A stretch of 64,000 nt of DNA from Alteribacillus persepolensis (GTDB taxonomy: Bacteria > Bacillota > Bacilli > Bacillales > Marinococcaceae): assembly GCF_900099605.1 (NCBI RefSeq), contig NZ_FNDK01000008.1:1-64000 (forward strand), written 5' to 3'. Below are positions 26,423 to 35,224 of this stretch, one piece after another. Under the pieces are notes generated by a model that saw only the letters and a program-made list of their open reading frames with translations, searched no databases and had not been told where the DNA came from. The translations under genes and the position numbers were made by a program. Numbering within the stretch: position 1 is the first letter of the stretch; every line of letters begins with the position of its first letter.

Positions 26423-27171
26423 AGGTGAAAAATCTGTTTAAACAATATGCATCTAAACGTGTAGTAGACAATGTCTCCGTGTCGATTGAAAAAGGAAAAA
26501 TCACGTCATTTATTGGGCCGAACGGGGCTGGTAAAAGTACATTGCTGTCGATGGTCAGCCGTCTTATTGCTAAAGACAGCGGGGAAGTACTCGTTGATAA
26601 TCAAGATATATCAACAACATCAAGCAAAGAGCTGGCGAAAAAAATTGCGATTCTTAAACAGTCCAATTATCTCAACATACGATTAACCGTACAAGATCTC
26701 GTCAGCTTTGGGCGCTTTCCATACTCGCAAGGAAACTTGACCGAAGAAGATTGGGAATATGTCGATGAAGCCATCACTTATATGGAATTAGATGATTTGA
26801 GGGACCGTTTTCTTGATCAATTGAGCGGCGGGCAGAGGCAGCGTGCTTTTATCGCGATGGTGATTGCGCAAAACACCGAGTACATTTTGCTGGATGAACC
26901 ATTAAATAATCTTGATATGAGACATTCTGTTCAAATTATGAAGGTGCTGCGTCAATTGGTGGACGACCTTGGCAAGACTGTGGTTCTCGTCGTTCATGAC
27001 ATTAATTTTGCATCATGTTATTCCGATTACATTGTCGCAATGAAAGATGGAAAGGTCGTAAAAGAAGGCAGTACAGAAGAAATTATCAATCGCCAAGTAT
27101 TGAAAGACATTTACGATTTAGACATGACCATTCAACACATCAACCAACGAAAAATTTGTGTATATTTTTAA
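26416..27171 (+). CDS. yclP: Siderophore ABC transporter ATPase (YclP-like)
   Basis: 251 aa. Walker A GPNGAGKST, ABC signature LSGGQRQR, Walker B YILLDEPLNNLD and the switch histidine in VVHDINF are all present. It powers import of the ferric siderophore through the two permeases. AAAGGAG lies upstream, within yclO. Full family length, no anomaly. Confidence 0.92.
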   Translation: MVKVKNLFKQYASKRVVDNVSVSIEKGKITSFIGPNGAGKSTLLSMVSRLIAKDSGEVLVDNQDISTTSSKELAKKIAILKQSNYLNIRLTVQDLVSFGRFPYSQGNLTEEDWEYVDEAITYMELDDLRDRFLDQLSGGQRQRAFIAMVIAQNTEYILLDEPLNNLDMRHSVQIMKVLRQLVDDLGKTVVLVVHDINFASCYSDYIVAMKDGKVVKEGSTEEIINRQVLKDIYDLDMTIQHINQRKICVYF

Positions 27172-27192
27172 AAGAAAATAGAGGGGGAATGA

Positions 27193-28152
27193 ATGATGAA
27201 AAAAGCATTGTACTTGTTGGGAGCTGGGGTTTTAAGCATTGGATTGTTGGCTGCATGCGGTCAAGAGGACGAAGAAGCGAGTGCAGGAGGCAGTGAAAAC
27301 GAAGAGGAAAAAGAAGCAGTAACCGTAGAGCATGAGTTAGGGGAGACGACTGTCGAGAAAAACCCAGAAGATGTCGTTGTGTTTGACTTTGGCAGCCTTG
27401 ATACACTTGATACATTGGGAGTGGATGTAACCGGGGTTCCGCAGGCAAACATTCCGTCCTATCTCGAAAAATATGAAAGCAGCGAATATGAAAACGCAGG
27501 GGGCTTAAAGGAACCGGACTTTGAAAAAATCGCTGAGATTAATCCGGGTTTAATTATTATTTCCGGCCGTCAATCAGATGCGTATGAGGAGCTGAGCAAA
27601 ATTGCTCCAACGATTTACTTAGCTGTTGATACCGAAAATTACTTAGCTTCTTTTGAGGAAAATGTGAACACGTTAGCGGAAATATTTGAAAAAGAAGAGC
27701 AGGCAGAAGAAGAATTAGCGTCAGTTAAAGAGGATATTGCGGCATTGCATGAGGAAGCGTCCGCCATGGATGAAGAAGCACTGATTGTGTTAGCAAATGA
27801 CGGCAAAATTAGTGCATACGGAGAGGGGTCCCGATTTGGTATTATTCATGATGAATTCGGCTTTAAAGAAGCAGATGAAAATATCGAAGCTTCTACACAT
27901 GGTCAAAGCGTTTCATTTGAATACATTGCTAAAGAAGATCCGGAGTACTTGTTTGTGATTGACCGTACGCAGGTGGTAGGTGGAGAAACATCTGCTGAGC
28001 AAGTGATTGAAAACAGCATTGTAGAAGACACTAGTGCGTATCAAAACGATAACATTATTTATTTGAATCCAAACTATTGGTATTTATCTGGAGGCGGGTT
28101 GGTATCTGTCTCTGAAATGGTACAAGAAGCAGAAGCAGCCATTAGTGAATAA
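27193..28152 (+). CDS. yclQ: Siderophore-binding lipoprotein (YclQ-like)
   Basis: 319 aa, class III periplasmic-binding-protein fold. Signal sequence ends in the lipobox LAAC with Cys22, followed by an acidic linker (EDEEASAGGSENEEEKE). The VVVFDFGSLDTLDTLGVDVTG strand and the FEYIAKEDPEYLFVIDR region are typical of YclQ/FatB petrobactin receptors. GAGGGGG precedes the start; ATG at 27193 or 27196 would serve. Last gene of the Fur-controlled operon, followed by a strong terminator. Confidence 0.92.
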   Translation: MMKKALYLLGAGVLSIGLLAACGQEDEEASAGGSENEEEKEAVTVEHELGETTVEKNPEDVVVFDFGSLDTLDTLGVDVTGVPQANIPSYLEKYESSEYENAGGLKEPDFEKIAEINPGLIIISGRQSDAYEELSKIAPTIYLAVDTENYLASFEENVNTLAEIFEKEEQAEEELASVKEDIAALHEEASAMDEEALIVLANDGKISAYGEGSRFGIIHDEFGFKEADENIEASTHGQSVSFEYIAKEDPEYLFVIDRTQVVGGETSAEQVIENSIVEDTSAYQNDNIIYLNPNYWYLSGGGLVSVSEMVQEAEAAISE

Positions 28153-28157
28153 TAAAC

Positions 28158-28202
28158 AGCCAGCAGCATTGTCCATTGAAGGCATGACTGCTGGCTTTTT
28201 TA
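28158..28202 (+). terminator. Terminator of the yclNOPQ operon
   Basis: AGCCAGCAG (28158-28166) pairs with CTGCTGGCT (28188-28196), then a run of T. Confidence 0.85.
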
Positions 28203-28291
28203 CATTACAGGGCAGTGAAAAGATAAGAAAAACGGCGGATCCCGTTATAAGGATTCGGCCATTTGACTACTATGTTTAACAATAAAGTGAA

Positions 28292-28325
28292 AAGCCTTCC
28301 ACCGATAATATATGGCGGAAGGCTT
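28292..28325 (-). terminator. Terminator of ilvD
   Basis: AAGCCTTCC (28292-28300) and GGAAGGCTT (28317-28325) form a 9-bp stem 20 bases past the ilvD stop; read leftward it is followed by TTTCAC. Confidence 0.65.
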
Positions 28326-28343
28326 AGGTTTTGTTGGATTAGC

Positions 28344-30032
28344 TTAGCGGTCTGTGACAGCACCTTTTGCGCTAGAAGAGACTAATCGTGCATATTTGGC
28401 AAGCGCTCCAGACTTATAACGAAGCTCTGGTTCTTGCCACTCGCGAGCACGCTTATCAAATTCTTCATCGGTAATATCAAAATTAATTTCTTGGGTTTCG
28501 CTGTCGATAATAACGTAATCACCTGTTTGTAAAAGGCCGATTGGTCCGCCAGCTGCAGCTTCAGGAGCAACGTGGCCAATAACAAACCCGTGTGAACCAC
28601 CGGAAAAACGGCCATCTGTAATAAGAGCAACTTTTCCGCCAAGCCCTTTGCCGACAATCATTGATGTAATAGACAGCATCTCTGGCATACCCGGTCCGCC
28701 TTTTGGACCGACATTGCGAATAACGAGGACATCGCCTTCGACGATTTCATTATTTGTGATTGCTTCGGTTGCTGATGCTTCACTGTCATACACTTTCGCT
28801 TGACCTTCAAAACGGCTGATTTTTTGTCCAGACATTTTTGCAACCGCGCCTTCTGGTGCAAGGTTCCCTTTCAAGACAACAAGCGGCCCATTTGGTTTAA
28901 TTGGATTGTCGAGCGGATAAATAATGTTTTGGTCTTCTTTAAGGCTAGGTGCTTCTTTTAAGTTCTCCGCCAGAGTTTTACCAGTAACAGTGAGGCAGTC
29001 GCCATGAAGGAGTCCTTCTTCAAGAAGCATTTTCATCACAGCTGGCACCCCGCCTGCCATGTATAAATCTTGCATGACATATTTGCCGCTTGGCTTTAAG
29101 TCAGCAATATGCGGAACGTTTGTGCGAATTCGTTCAAAATCATCGTATGTTAAGTCTACTTCGGCAGATTGAGCGATGGCCAATAAGTGTAAGAAAGCAT
29201 TCGTTGATCCGCCAAGAGCCATAACAACAGTAATCGCATTTTCAAATGCTTCCTTTGTCATAATATCGCGCGGATAAATTTCCTTTTCCAATAATTCTGT
29301 TACTAAGGCTCCAGCTTCTTTCGCTTCGACTTCTTTGTAGTCATACACAGCCGGAGTAGAAGAGGACCCAGGAATGCTCATGCCCAGCGCTTCCACAGCA
29401 GCTGCCATCGTATTTGCTGTGTACATGCCGCCGCATGCTCCTGCACCAGGGCAAGCATTACATTCGACAGCATGTAATTCTTCATCATTAATAATACCTT
29501 GCTGGTGTTGACCTACTGCTTCAAAGGAAGACACAATATCAATGTCTTGACCGTTCAATTTACCAGGTTGAATGGTGCCCCCATAAATATATACAGATGG
29601 AAGGTTCATGCGGCCGATTGCCATGAGACAGCCTGGTGTTGTTTTGTCACATCCGCCAATGGCTACATATCCATCTAAGCGCTCAGCTCCCACAACGGTT
29701 TCAATCGAATCAGCAATAATTTCACGGCTCGGCAAGGAATAGTTCATGCCCTCATGTCCCATCGCAATACCGTCAGAAACCGTGATCGTGTTAAATATTA
29801 ACGGGGCACCGCCATTTTCTGCAGCCCCTGTCTTCGCTTCTCTAGCAAGCTTATCAATATGTACGTTACAAGGAGTTACTTCGCTCCATGTACTCGCAAC
29901 ACCAACCATTGGCTTTTTAAAATCTTCATCTTCAAAACCAACAGCGCGAAGCATCGAGCGGTTTGGCACGCGATTTACGCCTTCACTAATTACTTTACTT
30001 CGTATACGCAAGTCTTTTTTGCCTTTTTCCAT
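28344..30032 (-). CDS. ilvD: Dihydroxy-acid dehydratase
   Basis: 562 aa, full length. It converts 2,3-dihydroxy-isovalerate and 2,3-dihydroxy-3-methylvalerate to the 2-oxo acids of valine and isoleucine synthesis. Iron-sulfur cluster cysteines are in [10 protein letters not shown] and CPGAGACGG, and the C-terminal [19 protein letters not shown] signature is intact. GGAAGGAAAG precedes the ATG. It stands alone here; no other ilv or leu gene is adjacent, as also in B. subtilis. An inverted repeat upstream may mark its operator. Confidence 0.95.
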   Translation of the reverse strand: MEKGKKDLRIRSKVISEGVNRVPNRSMLRAVGFEDEDFKKPMVGVASTWSEVTPCNVHIDKLAREAKTGAAENGGAPLIFNTITVSDGIAMGHEGMNYSLPSREIIADSIETVVGAERLDGYVAIGGCDKTTPGCLMAIGRMNLPSVYIYGGTIQPGKLNGQDIDIVSSFEAVGQHQQGIINDEELHAVECNACPGAGACGGMYTANTMAAAVEALGMSIPGSSSTPAVYDYKEVEAKEAGALVTELLEKEIYPRDIMTKEAFENAITVVMALGGSTNAFLHLLAIAQSAEVDLTYDDFERIRTNVPHIADLKPSGKYVMQDLYMAGGVPAVMKMLLEEGLLHGDCLTVTGKTLAENLKEAPSLKEDQNIIYPLDNPIKPNGPLVVLKGNLAPEGAVAKMSGQKISRFEGQAKVYDSEASATEAITNNEIVEGDVLVIRNVGPKGGPGMPEMLSITSMIVGKGLGGKVALITDGRFSGGSHGFVIGHVAPEAAAGGPIGLLQTGDYVIIDSETQEINFDITDEEFDKRAREWQEPELRYKSGALAKYARLVSSSAKGAVTDR

Positions 30033-30346
30033 ACTTTCCTTCCTCTCTGCGAATGATTGTCCTTAAGAATAGGAGTATATGTTAAACATTGTGTATAACT
30101 ACCACTATTATAATCATACTAGGTTATACAATAACTATCAATTACGGAAAAATGGAAAAGTTTTTGCTTTTAGAGGGATTTTTATAAAAAACAAACAGGA
30201 AATCAGCAGCGCTTTAACGAAAGTATATAAAAATCATGTTTATTAATCTAAAAGAAAGGGTACAAAAATTAATATCTTAATATTCTCATAATTAGTAAAT
30301 GTCAAACATATAATAGGGAGATAACAAAAATTAGGAGGGATAAGCT
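30033..30346. other. Divergent promoter region of ilvD and a small membrane protein gene
   Basis: AT-rich, 314 bases. Holds the inverted repeat TGTATAAC/GTTATACA described separately, which brackets a TATAAT-like box for leftward transcription. No gene, no T-box or other riboswitch recognised. Confidence 0.45.
30092..30130 (-). promoter_or_regulatory. Inverted repeat around the putative ilvD promoter
   Basis: TGTATAAC at 30092-30099 and GTTATACA at 30123-30130 are exact inverse copies, 23 nt apart. On the minus strand TATAAT lies between the arms. This geometry suggests a dimeric repressor bridging the -10 region. No known regulator is implied by the sequence. Confidence 0.35.
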
Positions 30347-30547
30347 ATGAAACAGCCCATGTTATGGACATTTATTATGATGACCGCATTTGTTCTTCTA
30401 TTTTTTGTTGGTACGGTTCAAATACAAGGGGTATCAAGCTCCATTTTCCAAATGATTGGATTTGGAGGCATGGTGTTTACTATGCTTTATGGACTTCTGG
30501 TAACACAGCACACGGAGAGTGAAAATCAGGAAAAACAAGAAGAATAA
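30347..30547 (+). CDS. Small two-helix membrane protein
   Basis: 66 aa with two hydrophobic segments (about residues 7-25 and 35-52) joined by a short polar loop, and an acidic Gln/Glu-rich C-terminus. AGGAGGG precedes the ATG. The C-terminal tail is probably cytoplasmic. No recognised family; hypothetical membrane protein. A terminator follows immediately, so it is monocistronic. Confidence 0.7.
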   Translation: MKQPMLWTFIMMTAFVLLFFVGTVQIQGVSSSIFQMIGFGGMVFTMLYGLLVTQHTESENQEKQEE

Positions 30548-30553
30548 ATTGCC

Positions 30554-30594
30554 ATGGCTGTTTTCCGTTTCAAAAACGGGGGACAGCCATTTTA
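30554..30594 (+). terminator. Terminator after the small membrane protein gene
   Basis: ATGGCTG...CAGCCAT arms (30554-30560, 30584-30590) with further pairing TTTTCCGTTT/AAAACGGGGGA inside, then TTTT. Confidence 0.7.
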
Positions 30595-30642
30595 GGTGTA
30601 CAGTCCCTATGGCTGTTATGTGTTATATCTATGCTTTTTTAT

Positions 30643-30683
30643 GAAAAACATAACAGCTGCCTCCGATATATCGGAGACAGCTG
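30643..30683 (-). terminator. Terminator of ectD
   Basis: CAGCTG-CCTCCGATATATCGGAG-CAGCTG hairpin at 30654-30683; leftward transcription meets TTATGTTTTTC right after it, 15 bases past the ectD stop. Confidence 0.8.
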
Positions 30684-30698
30684 CCGGGAGTACAACTG

Positions 30699-31643
30699 TT
30701 ATTTGTTAGCCATGCGAGTCGAGAATGTTTGCAGACGATCTTTGTTTGGTGTAATAGGCACAATATCTTCCCGGTTTGCAAGGAATTCAGGGCGTGGAGA
30801 TTGACCGGAATATGGATTTGTTAATTTGTTTTCAATCGAGTTAAACACGAAGAAAACATTACTGCGCGGATATGGAGAAATGTTGCCTGCAGATCCATGC
30901 ATTGTATTGCAGTCAAAGAATAACACGGAGCCAGCAGGCCCTGTTGCCCGGTCAATTCTTCCATTTGCTTTGTCCACCAACCATCTCATGCTGTCATTAT
31001 CTGGTACACCGGTTTCTTGTTTCTTTAATGAAGATTTGTAATTGTTTTCTGGTGTTGTACCAGGGCATGATATATACCATTTTTGTGAGCCTGGAATTAA
31101 CATAAGCGGACCATTGTATTCATAGTTGTCAGTCAAAATGATAGAGCAGCTGACTGCGCGCATATCAGGCATACCGTCTTCTACGTGCCAAGTCTCAAAG
31201 TCCGAATGCCAGTAAAACTCCTTACCTTTAAAACCTGGTTTGAAATTTATTCGGGACTGTGTGATGTATACTTGGCTGCCTAATAATTGCTGCGCTGCTT
31301 TTACGATACGATGATTTTTGGATAATGCTTGGAAAAACCCGCTGTCCTTGTGAATTTCAAACACGGACCGAATCTCGTTGCTTCCCGGCTCTTTAATGAC
31401 ATCGTCTGCGTCTTTTTCCCGGTTGCGGTCCATTGTCCGCTGTAATTCACTTTTCATGATTGCTACTTCATCATCATTGAAAAGTTTTTCAAACATTAAG
31501 TAACCATTTTCCTCAAAACCTTTGAGGTCCTCTTCGGTTAAAGGACCATCTGCGAATTCTGGATTGCGGTGAACTACAGGGTCTTTCCTTTCCAAAATAC
31601 GAGCACGTTGACCAAGTCTGGAAGGGTATTTATCGACTGCCAT
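30699..31643 (-). CDS. ectD: Ectoine hydroxylase
   Basis: 314 aa, Fe(II)/2-oxoglutarate dioxygenase of the PhyH superfamily. The EctD signature around FYWHSDFETWHVEDGMP gives iron ligands His146 and Asp148; the third is His249 in NTMHGS. It hydroxylates ectoine to 5-hydroxyectoine, a compatible solute that protects against salt and heat. AAAGGAGTGATGG precedes the ATG. No ectA, ectB or ectC lies in the window, so the ectoine synthesis genes must be elsewhere or ectoine is imported. Confidence 0.95.
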   Translation of the reverse strand: MAVDKYPSRLGQRARILERKDPVVHRNPEFADGPLTEEDLKGFEENGYLMFEKLFNDDEVAIMKSELQRTMDRNREKDADDVIKEPGSNEIRSVFEIHKDSGFFQALSKNHRIVKAAQQLLGSQVYITQSRINFKPGFKGKEFYWHSDFETWHVEDGMPDMRAVSCSIILTDNYEYNGPLMLIPGSQKWYISCPGTTPENNYKSSLKKQETGVPDNDSMRWLVDKANGRIDRATGPAGSVLFFDCNTMHGSAGNISPYPRSNVFFVFNSIENKLTNPYSGQSPRPEFLANREDIVPITPNKDRLQTFSTRMANK

Positions 31644-32016
31644 TACACCATCACTCCTTTTGCACTCACTAGATTTTAATGAAAATGGCGAGTCGTTAGG
31701 TCAGATACCCAACTAAAATTTTAAATAAACCTAACAAGTCAAAAAAATATAATTTGGAACATTCAGATTAATTTTGTGTTACTAGTAATATCAAGGTTTG
31801 GGGCAATTTATTGTTTGCCTGAAAAATTTTTAAAAATAGGTTTAAATATGTTGGCGGAAAGGAATAATTATTAAAAAAATTTTTTGAAATGATTGTGTGA
31901 AAAGGGCTGTACCTAAACATATCGATTATTAGGACAGCCCTTTCTATGCTTTGTCTTTGGTATTGTGATCGGTGGGGAGCAGTTACTTTAGAAAGAATCT
32001 CTCCGACTGTTTATTA
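31644..32016. other. AT-rich intergenic region upstream of ectD
   Basis: About 370 bases, very AT-rich. It should contain the ectD promoter (salt-responsive in relatives), but no clear consensus pair was picked. It also contains the terminator of the leftward CotF-like genes at 31901-31943. Confidence 0.4.
31901..31943 (-). terminator. Terminator of the CotF-like genes
   Basis: AAAGGGCTGT (31901-31910) pairs with ACAGCCCTTT (31934-31943), with CCTA/TAGG adding pairs inside; leftward a TTTTC tract follows. Confidence 0.65.
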
Positions 32017-32352
32017 CTATTGGACCATGTCACTAGATGGAAGCTGGCTGTTGTATCCGGTAAATTGCTGGTACGTTTGGGAAATCGTTTGCTGGTCAGC
32101 TGCTTCGAAGCTGTACCATCCTTTTTTAAACATGAGATTAAATAAATCCCGCTGCACATTTTGTGTCTCGCTGAAGATCAAAGAAATATCATTGTACAAA
32201 TCTTGATGGCTGGCTTCATTCATGGCTGTGCTGTATGAATCAGTCATGTATTTTTCCGTTGTCAACATATCATTTAAAAAGTCCCTGTCATTCATTTCAG
32301 GCGTTTGTGGAACTTCCGTTTTAGGGTTTTGAATTTTATTAGACCCTGGCAT
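32017..32352 (-). CDS. CotF-like spore coat protein
   Basis: 111 aa. DRDFLNDMLTTEKYMTDSYSTAMNEASHQDLYNDISLIFSETQNVQRDLFNLMFKKGWY follows the CotF/YhcQ ferritin-like helical coat family, including the closing GWY motif. Glu and His positions of metal ferritins are not fully conserved. The gene lies 11 bases after the second CotF-like gene and is probably co-transcribed with it. GGAGGGG precedes the ATG. Role: structural component of the spore coat. Confidence 0.82.
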   Translation of the reverse strand: MPGSNKIQNPKTEVPQTPEMNDRDFLNDMLTTEKYMTDSYSTAMNEASHQDLYNDISLIFSETQNVQRDLFNLMFKKGWYSFEAADQQTISQTYQQFTGYNSQLPSSDMVQ

Positions 32353-32363
32353 CGTACCCCTCC

Positions 32364-32627
32364 TTAATTCGTGTTTTGCTGAATAGGTTGGTTTCCGGAC
32401 TGTAAGTGTGTCATGAGCTGCTGGTAGTGACGTTCATGCATACGAGATGTTTTTTCTAACTCTTGTTTAATGTCCATGTCTGTGCACTGTTTAGCAAAAA
32501 AAGCTGCTTTTTTTGCAGCGTTTAAGTTCCAGCTCAGCATGTCGGACAGGTAAAGATGATCCTTTGTTGACACTTGCTGAGGAGGCTGCGGCATCACTTG
32601 CTGTTGGTTTTCTTGCTGCTGTTCCAT
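32364..32627 (-). CDS. Small CotF-family-related spore protein
   Basis: 87 aa. Gln/Pro-rich start (QQQENQQQVMPQPPQQ), then a two-helix segment DHLYLSDMLSWNLNAAKKAAFFAKQC resembling the first half of CotF-like proteins (YraG/YdgU type), and HERHYQQLMTHL near the end. AAAGGAGG lies before the ATG. It likely pairs with the downstream 111-aa protein in the coat. Confidence 0.72.
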   Translation of the reverse strand: MEQQQENQQQVMPQPPQQVSTKDHLYLSDMLSWNLNAAKKAAFFAKQCTDMDIKQELEKTSRMHERHYQQLMTHLQSGNQPIQQNTN

Positions 32628-32768
32628 CAGTCATTCCTCCTTTTTTTATACGATTGTTAGTATGTAGATATAGGAAAGACAATATGCATAGATTAGAACA
32701 TTAATTTTTAGAATTTTTATATTTTTCTGTTGTTTAAGAAAGAGAAATTTTATATGCTTTAAGTAGAG

Positions 32769-32782
32769 TGAATGGCCATTCA
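32769..32782. promoter_or_regulatory. Perfect 14-bp palindrome, candidate FadR-type operator
   Basis: TGAATGGCCATTCA lies 35 bases before the fadN start. Its half-sites TGAATG/CATTCA equal those of the Bacillus FadR (YsiA) operator TGAATGAMTANTCATTCA, but the spacing between them is 2 instead of 6. Location before a beta-oxidation operon supports a role in fatty-acid-responsive repression. Confidence 0.5.
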
Positions 32783-32816
32783 TTTTTATGTGTGAAGAGA
32801 AGAAAGGAGGATGACG

Positions 32817-35207
32817 GTGACAGCCACTATACAAAAGGCGGCCGTACTGGGCTCTGGAGTAATGGGTTCAAGCATTGCTGCGCATCTGGCTAATGTAGGG
32901 ATTTCAGTTCTGCTTTTAGATGTCGTGCCTAAAGAGACAAATGACAAGGAAAAAGCAAAGGGGCTTACAACAAGCGACAGAAGCGTACGAAATCGATTTA
33001 GTGAACAGGCGAAGCAGAAACTTCGAAAACAAAAGCCTGCTCCTTTGACATCGAAAAGCAAATTATCATTAATTGAAGCAGGGAACATGGAAGATGATAT
33101 GCAACGTCTTAGCGAAGCGGATTGGATTATTGAAGCAGTCATTGAAGACTTGGGTGTCAAACAGCACGTGTTAAAGGTAGTAGAAGGTTACAGAAAGCCT
33201 GGATCTATTGTAAGTTCTAACACATCAGGAATTGCCATTAATGAGATGGCAGATGGTTTAAGTGAAGAATTTCGGTCGCACTTTTTAGGAACACATTTTT
33301 TTAACCCGCCGCGATATTTAAAGCTGCTTGAATTAATACCGAACAGATACACAGACCCTGCAGTAAAAACGGAGATGAAAGACTTTGCTGAAAATACGCT
33401 TGGAAAAGGCGTGGTCGAAGCCAAAGACACTCCAAATTTCATTGCCAACCGTATTGGAACATACGGATTTTTAATAACCGTGCATGAAATGCTTAGACAA
33501 GGATGGTCTGTTAGTGAAGTTGATTCCATTACGGGAGCTGTCATTGGGAGGCCAAAAAGTGCAACGTTTCGCACGCTTGATGTTGTAGGTCTCGATACAT
33601 TTCTCCACGTGGCAAAGAACGTATATGATAAAGTGGATGGCCAGGAAAAATCGGTCTTTCAGCCGCCTGCTTTTATGAAGGAAATGGAGGAAAGAGGCTG
33701 GTTAGGGAGCAAAAGCGGGCAAGGATTCTACAAGAAAGTTACTGGGGAAAACGGCAAGGAAATTTTAGAATTGGACGTTGATACGTTTACCTATCAGCCG
33801 CGAAAACGAATAAAAGCCAAGTCTCTTGAAGAAGCGGGACGGAAAACGAGCACACGTGAAAAACTAAAGACACTTGTATATGCTGATGATCAAGCCGGCC
33901 GCTTTATTTGGAATATTTTAAAGCCTTTGCTTTTGTACACCGCAGAAAAAGCTGAAGAAATAGCCAATAATATTGCTGCGGTTGACCAGGCGATGAAATG
34001 GGGATTTGGATTCGAGCTTGGTCCGTTCGAGACGTGGGATGCGATTGGTGTAGAACAATCTGCTGCACGTATGGAAGAAGAAGGAGAAACCCTGCCCGTT
34101 TGGGTCAAGGAAATGCTTCATCAGGGGTATAAAAGCTTTTACTCGTCTGCACAGGAATATTACCACAAAGGTAAATATCTGAAGATAAACAGCAATACAA
34201 AAAACATTGATTTAGGAAAGCGAAAAGCAGTTCAAGGCGCGGTGATTCACAGGAATGCTGGTGCCAGCTTCATTGATATTGGTGATGGTGTGGCATGCCT
34301 GGAGCTGCATTCGCCAAATGATTCGATAGGTTTAGATGCCATTCATATGATCAATACAGCAGTTTATGAAACGGAAAAAAATTATAAAGGCTTGGTCATT
34401 GCCAGCCGGAGCAAAAACTTTTGTGTTGGTGCCAATATCATGATGATGCTGATGGAGGCGCAAGACGATAATTTTGTGGAGATTGATATGGTTGTCCGGA
34501 AGTTTCAACAAGCCATGCAAAAAATAAAATATGCTAAACGGCCGGTAGTGGCTGCACCATACGGCATGACACTTGGAGGAGGGACGGAATTATGCCTGCC
34601 TGCAGCCAGCATTCAAGCGGCTTCTGAAACGTACATGGGCCTTGTGGAAACGGGAGTTGGATTAATCCCTGCAGGTGGAGGAACAAAAGAGCTCTACCGC
34701 AGACACATTGAAAGTTTTCCTCAACACGGAAAGAAGGAACTGCTTGCTGCAGCAAATCAAGTATTTGAAAAGATTGCGCTAGCTAGTGTTTCTACGTCAG
34801 CGGAAGAGGCAAAAGACAATAAGTTTCTAAGTTCAACAGACAATATCATTTTTAATCAAGATCACCTTCTTTATTATGCCAGACAAAAAGTACTCCATTT
34901 ATATGAAACAGGCTATAAGCCGCCGCTGCGGCAAAAGATACCGGTGACAGGGAAAACGGGGTACGCTGCAATGAAACTAGGTGCGAAAACGTTTCATTTC
35001 GGCGGAAGAGCTTCAGCTCATGACGTTAAGATTGCTGAAAAACTTGCCTTTGTCATTGCGGGTGGAAATGTAGCATGTGGAACACTGGTAGATGAAGATT
35101 ATTTACTCGATTTAGAAAGAGAGGCATTTCTAAATTTAATGGGAGAACCAAAATCCCAGGCGAGGATGCAATATATGCTGATGAAAGGAAAGGCGCTTCG
35201 CAACTAA
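32817..35207 (+). CDS. fadN: 3-hydroxyacyl-CoA dehydrogenase / enoyl-CoA hydratase
   Basis: 796 aa from a GTG at 32817 (AAAGGAGG abuts the in-frame ATG at 32811, so 6-nt spacing favours the GTG). The N-terminal NAD-binding motif GSGVMGSSIAAHLA is at the start; the dehydrogenase dimer domain follows, and the crotonase domain occupies the last third (NFCVGANIMMM, PYGMTLGGGTEL, GVGLIPAGGGTKE). Catalyses two central steps of beta-oxidation in the cytoplasm. First gene of fadN-fadA-fadE, as in B. subtilis yusL-K-J. Confidence 0.95.
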   Translation: MTATIQKAAVLGSGVMGSSIAAHLANVGISVLLLDVVPKETNDKEKAKGLTTSDRSVRNRFSEQAKQKLRKQKPAPLTSKSKLSLIEAGNMEDDMQRLSEADWIIEAVIEDLGVKQHVLKVVEGYRKPGSIVSSNTSGIAINEMADGLSEEFRSHFLGTHFFNPPRYLKLLELIPNRYTDPAVKTEMKDFAENTLGKGVVEAKDTPNFIANRIGTYGFLITVHEMLRQGWSVSEVDSITGAVIGRPKSATFRTLDVVGLDTFLHVAKNVYDKVDGQEKSVFQPPAFMKEMEERGWLGSKSGQGFYKKVTGENGKEILELDVDTFTYQPRKRIKAKSLEEAGRKTSTREKLKTLVYADDQAGRFIWNILKPLLLYTAEKAEEIANNIAAVDQAMKWGFGFELGPFETWDAIGVEQSAARMEEEGETLPVWVKEMLHQGYKSFYSSAQEYYHKGKYLKINSNTKNIDLGKRKAVQGAVIHRNAGASFIDIGDGVACLELHSPNDSIGLDAIHMINTAVYETEKNYKGLVIASRSKNFCVGANIMMMLMEAQDDNFVEIDMVVRKFQQAMQKIKYAKRPVVAAPYGMTLGGGTELCLPAASIQAASETYMGLVETGVGLIPAGGGTKELYRRHIESFPQHGKKELLAAANQVFEKIALASVSTSAEEAKDNKFLSSTDNIIFNQDHLLYYARQKVLHLYETGYKPPLRQKIPVTGKTGYAAMKLGAKTFHFGGRASAHDVKIAEKLAFVIAGGNVACGTLVDEDYLLDLEREAFLNLMGEPKSQARMQYMLMKGKALRN

Positions 35208-35224
35208 ACGATGGGAGGGGAGCA

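Noticed and set aside
31946-32206. 86-codon plus-strand frame
   Set aside because: Lies antisense to the CotF-like gene, whose protein motifs are clear; Trp/Cys-rich shadow translation.
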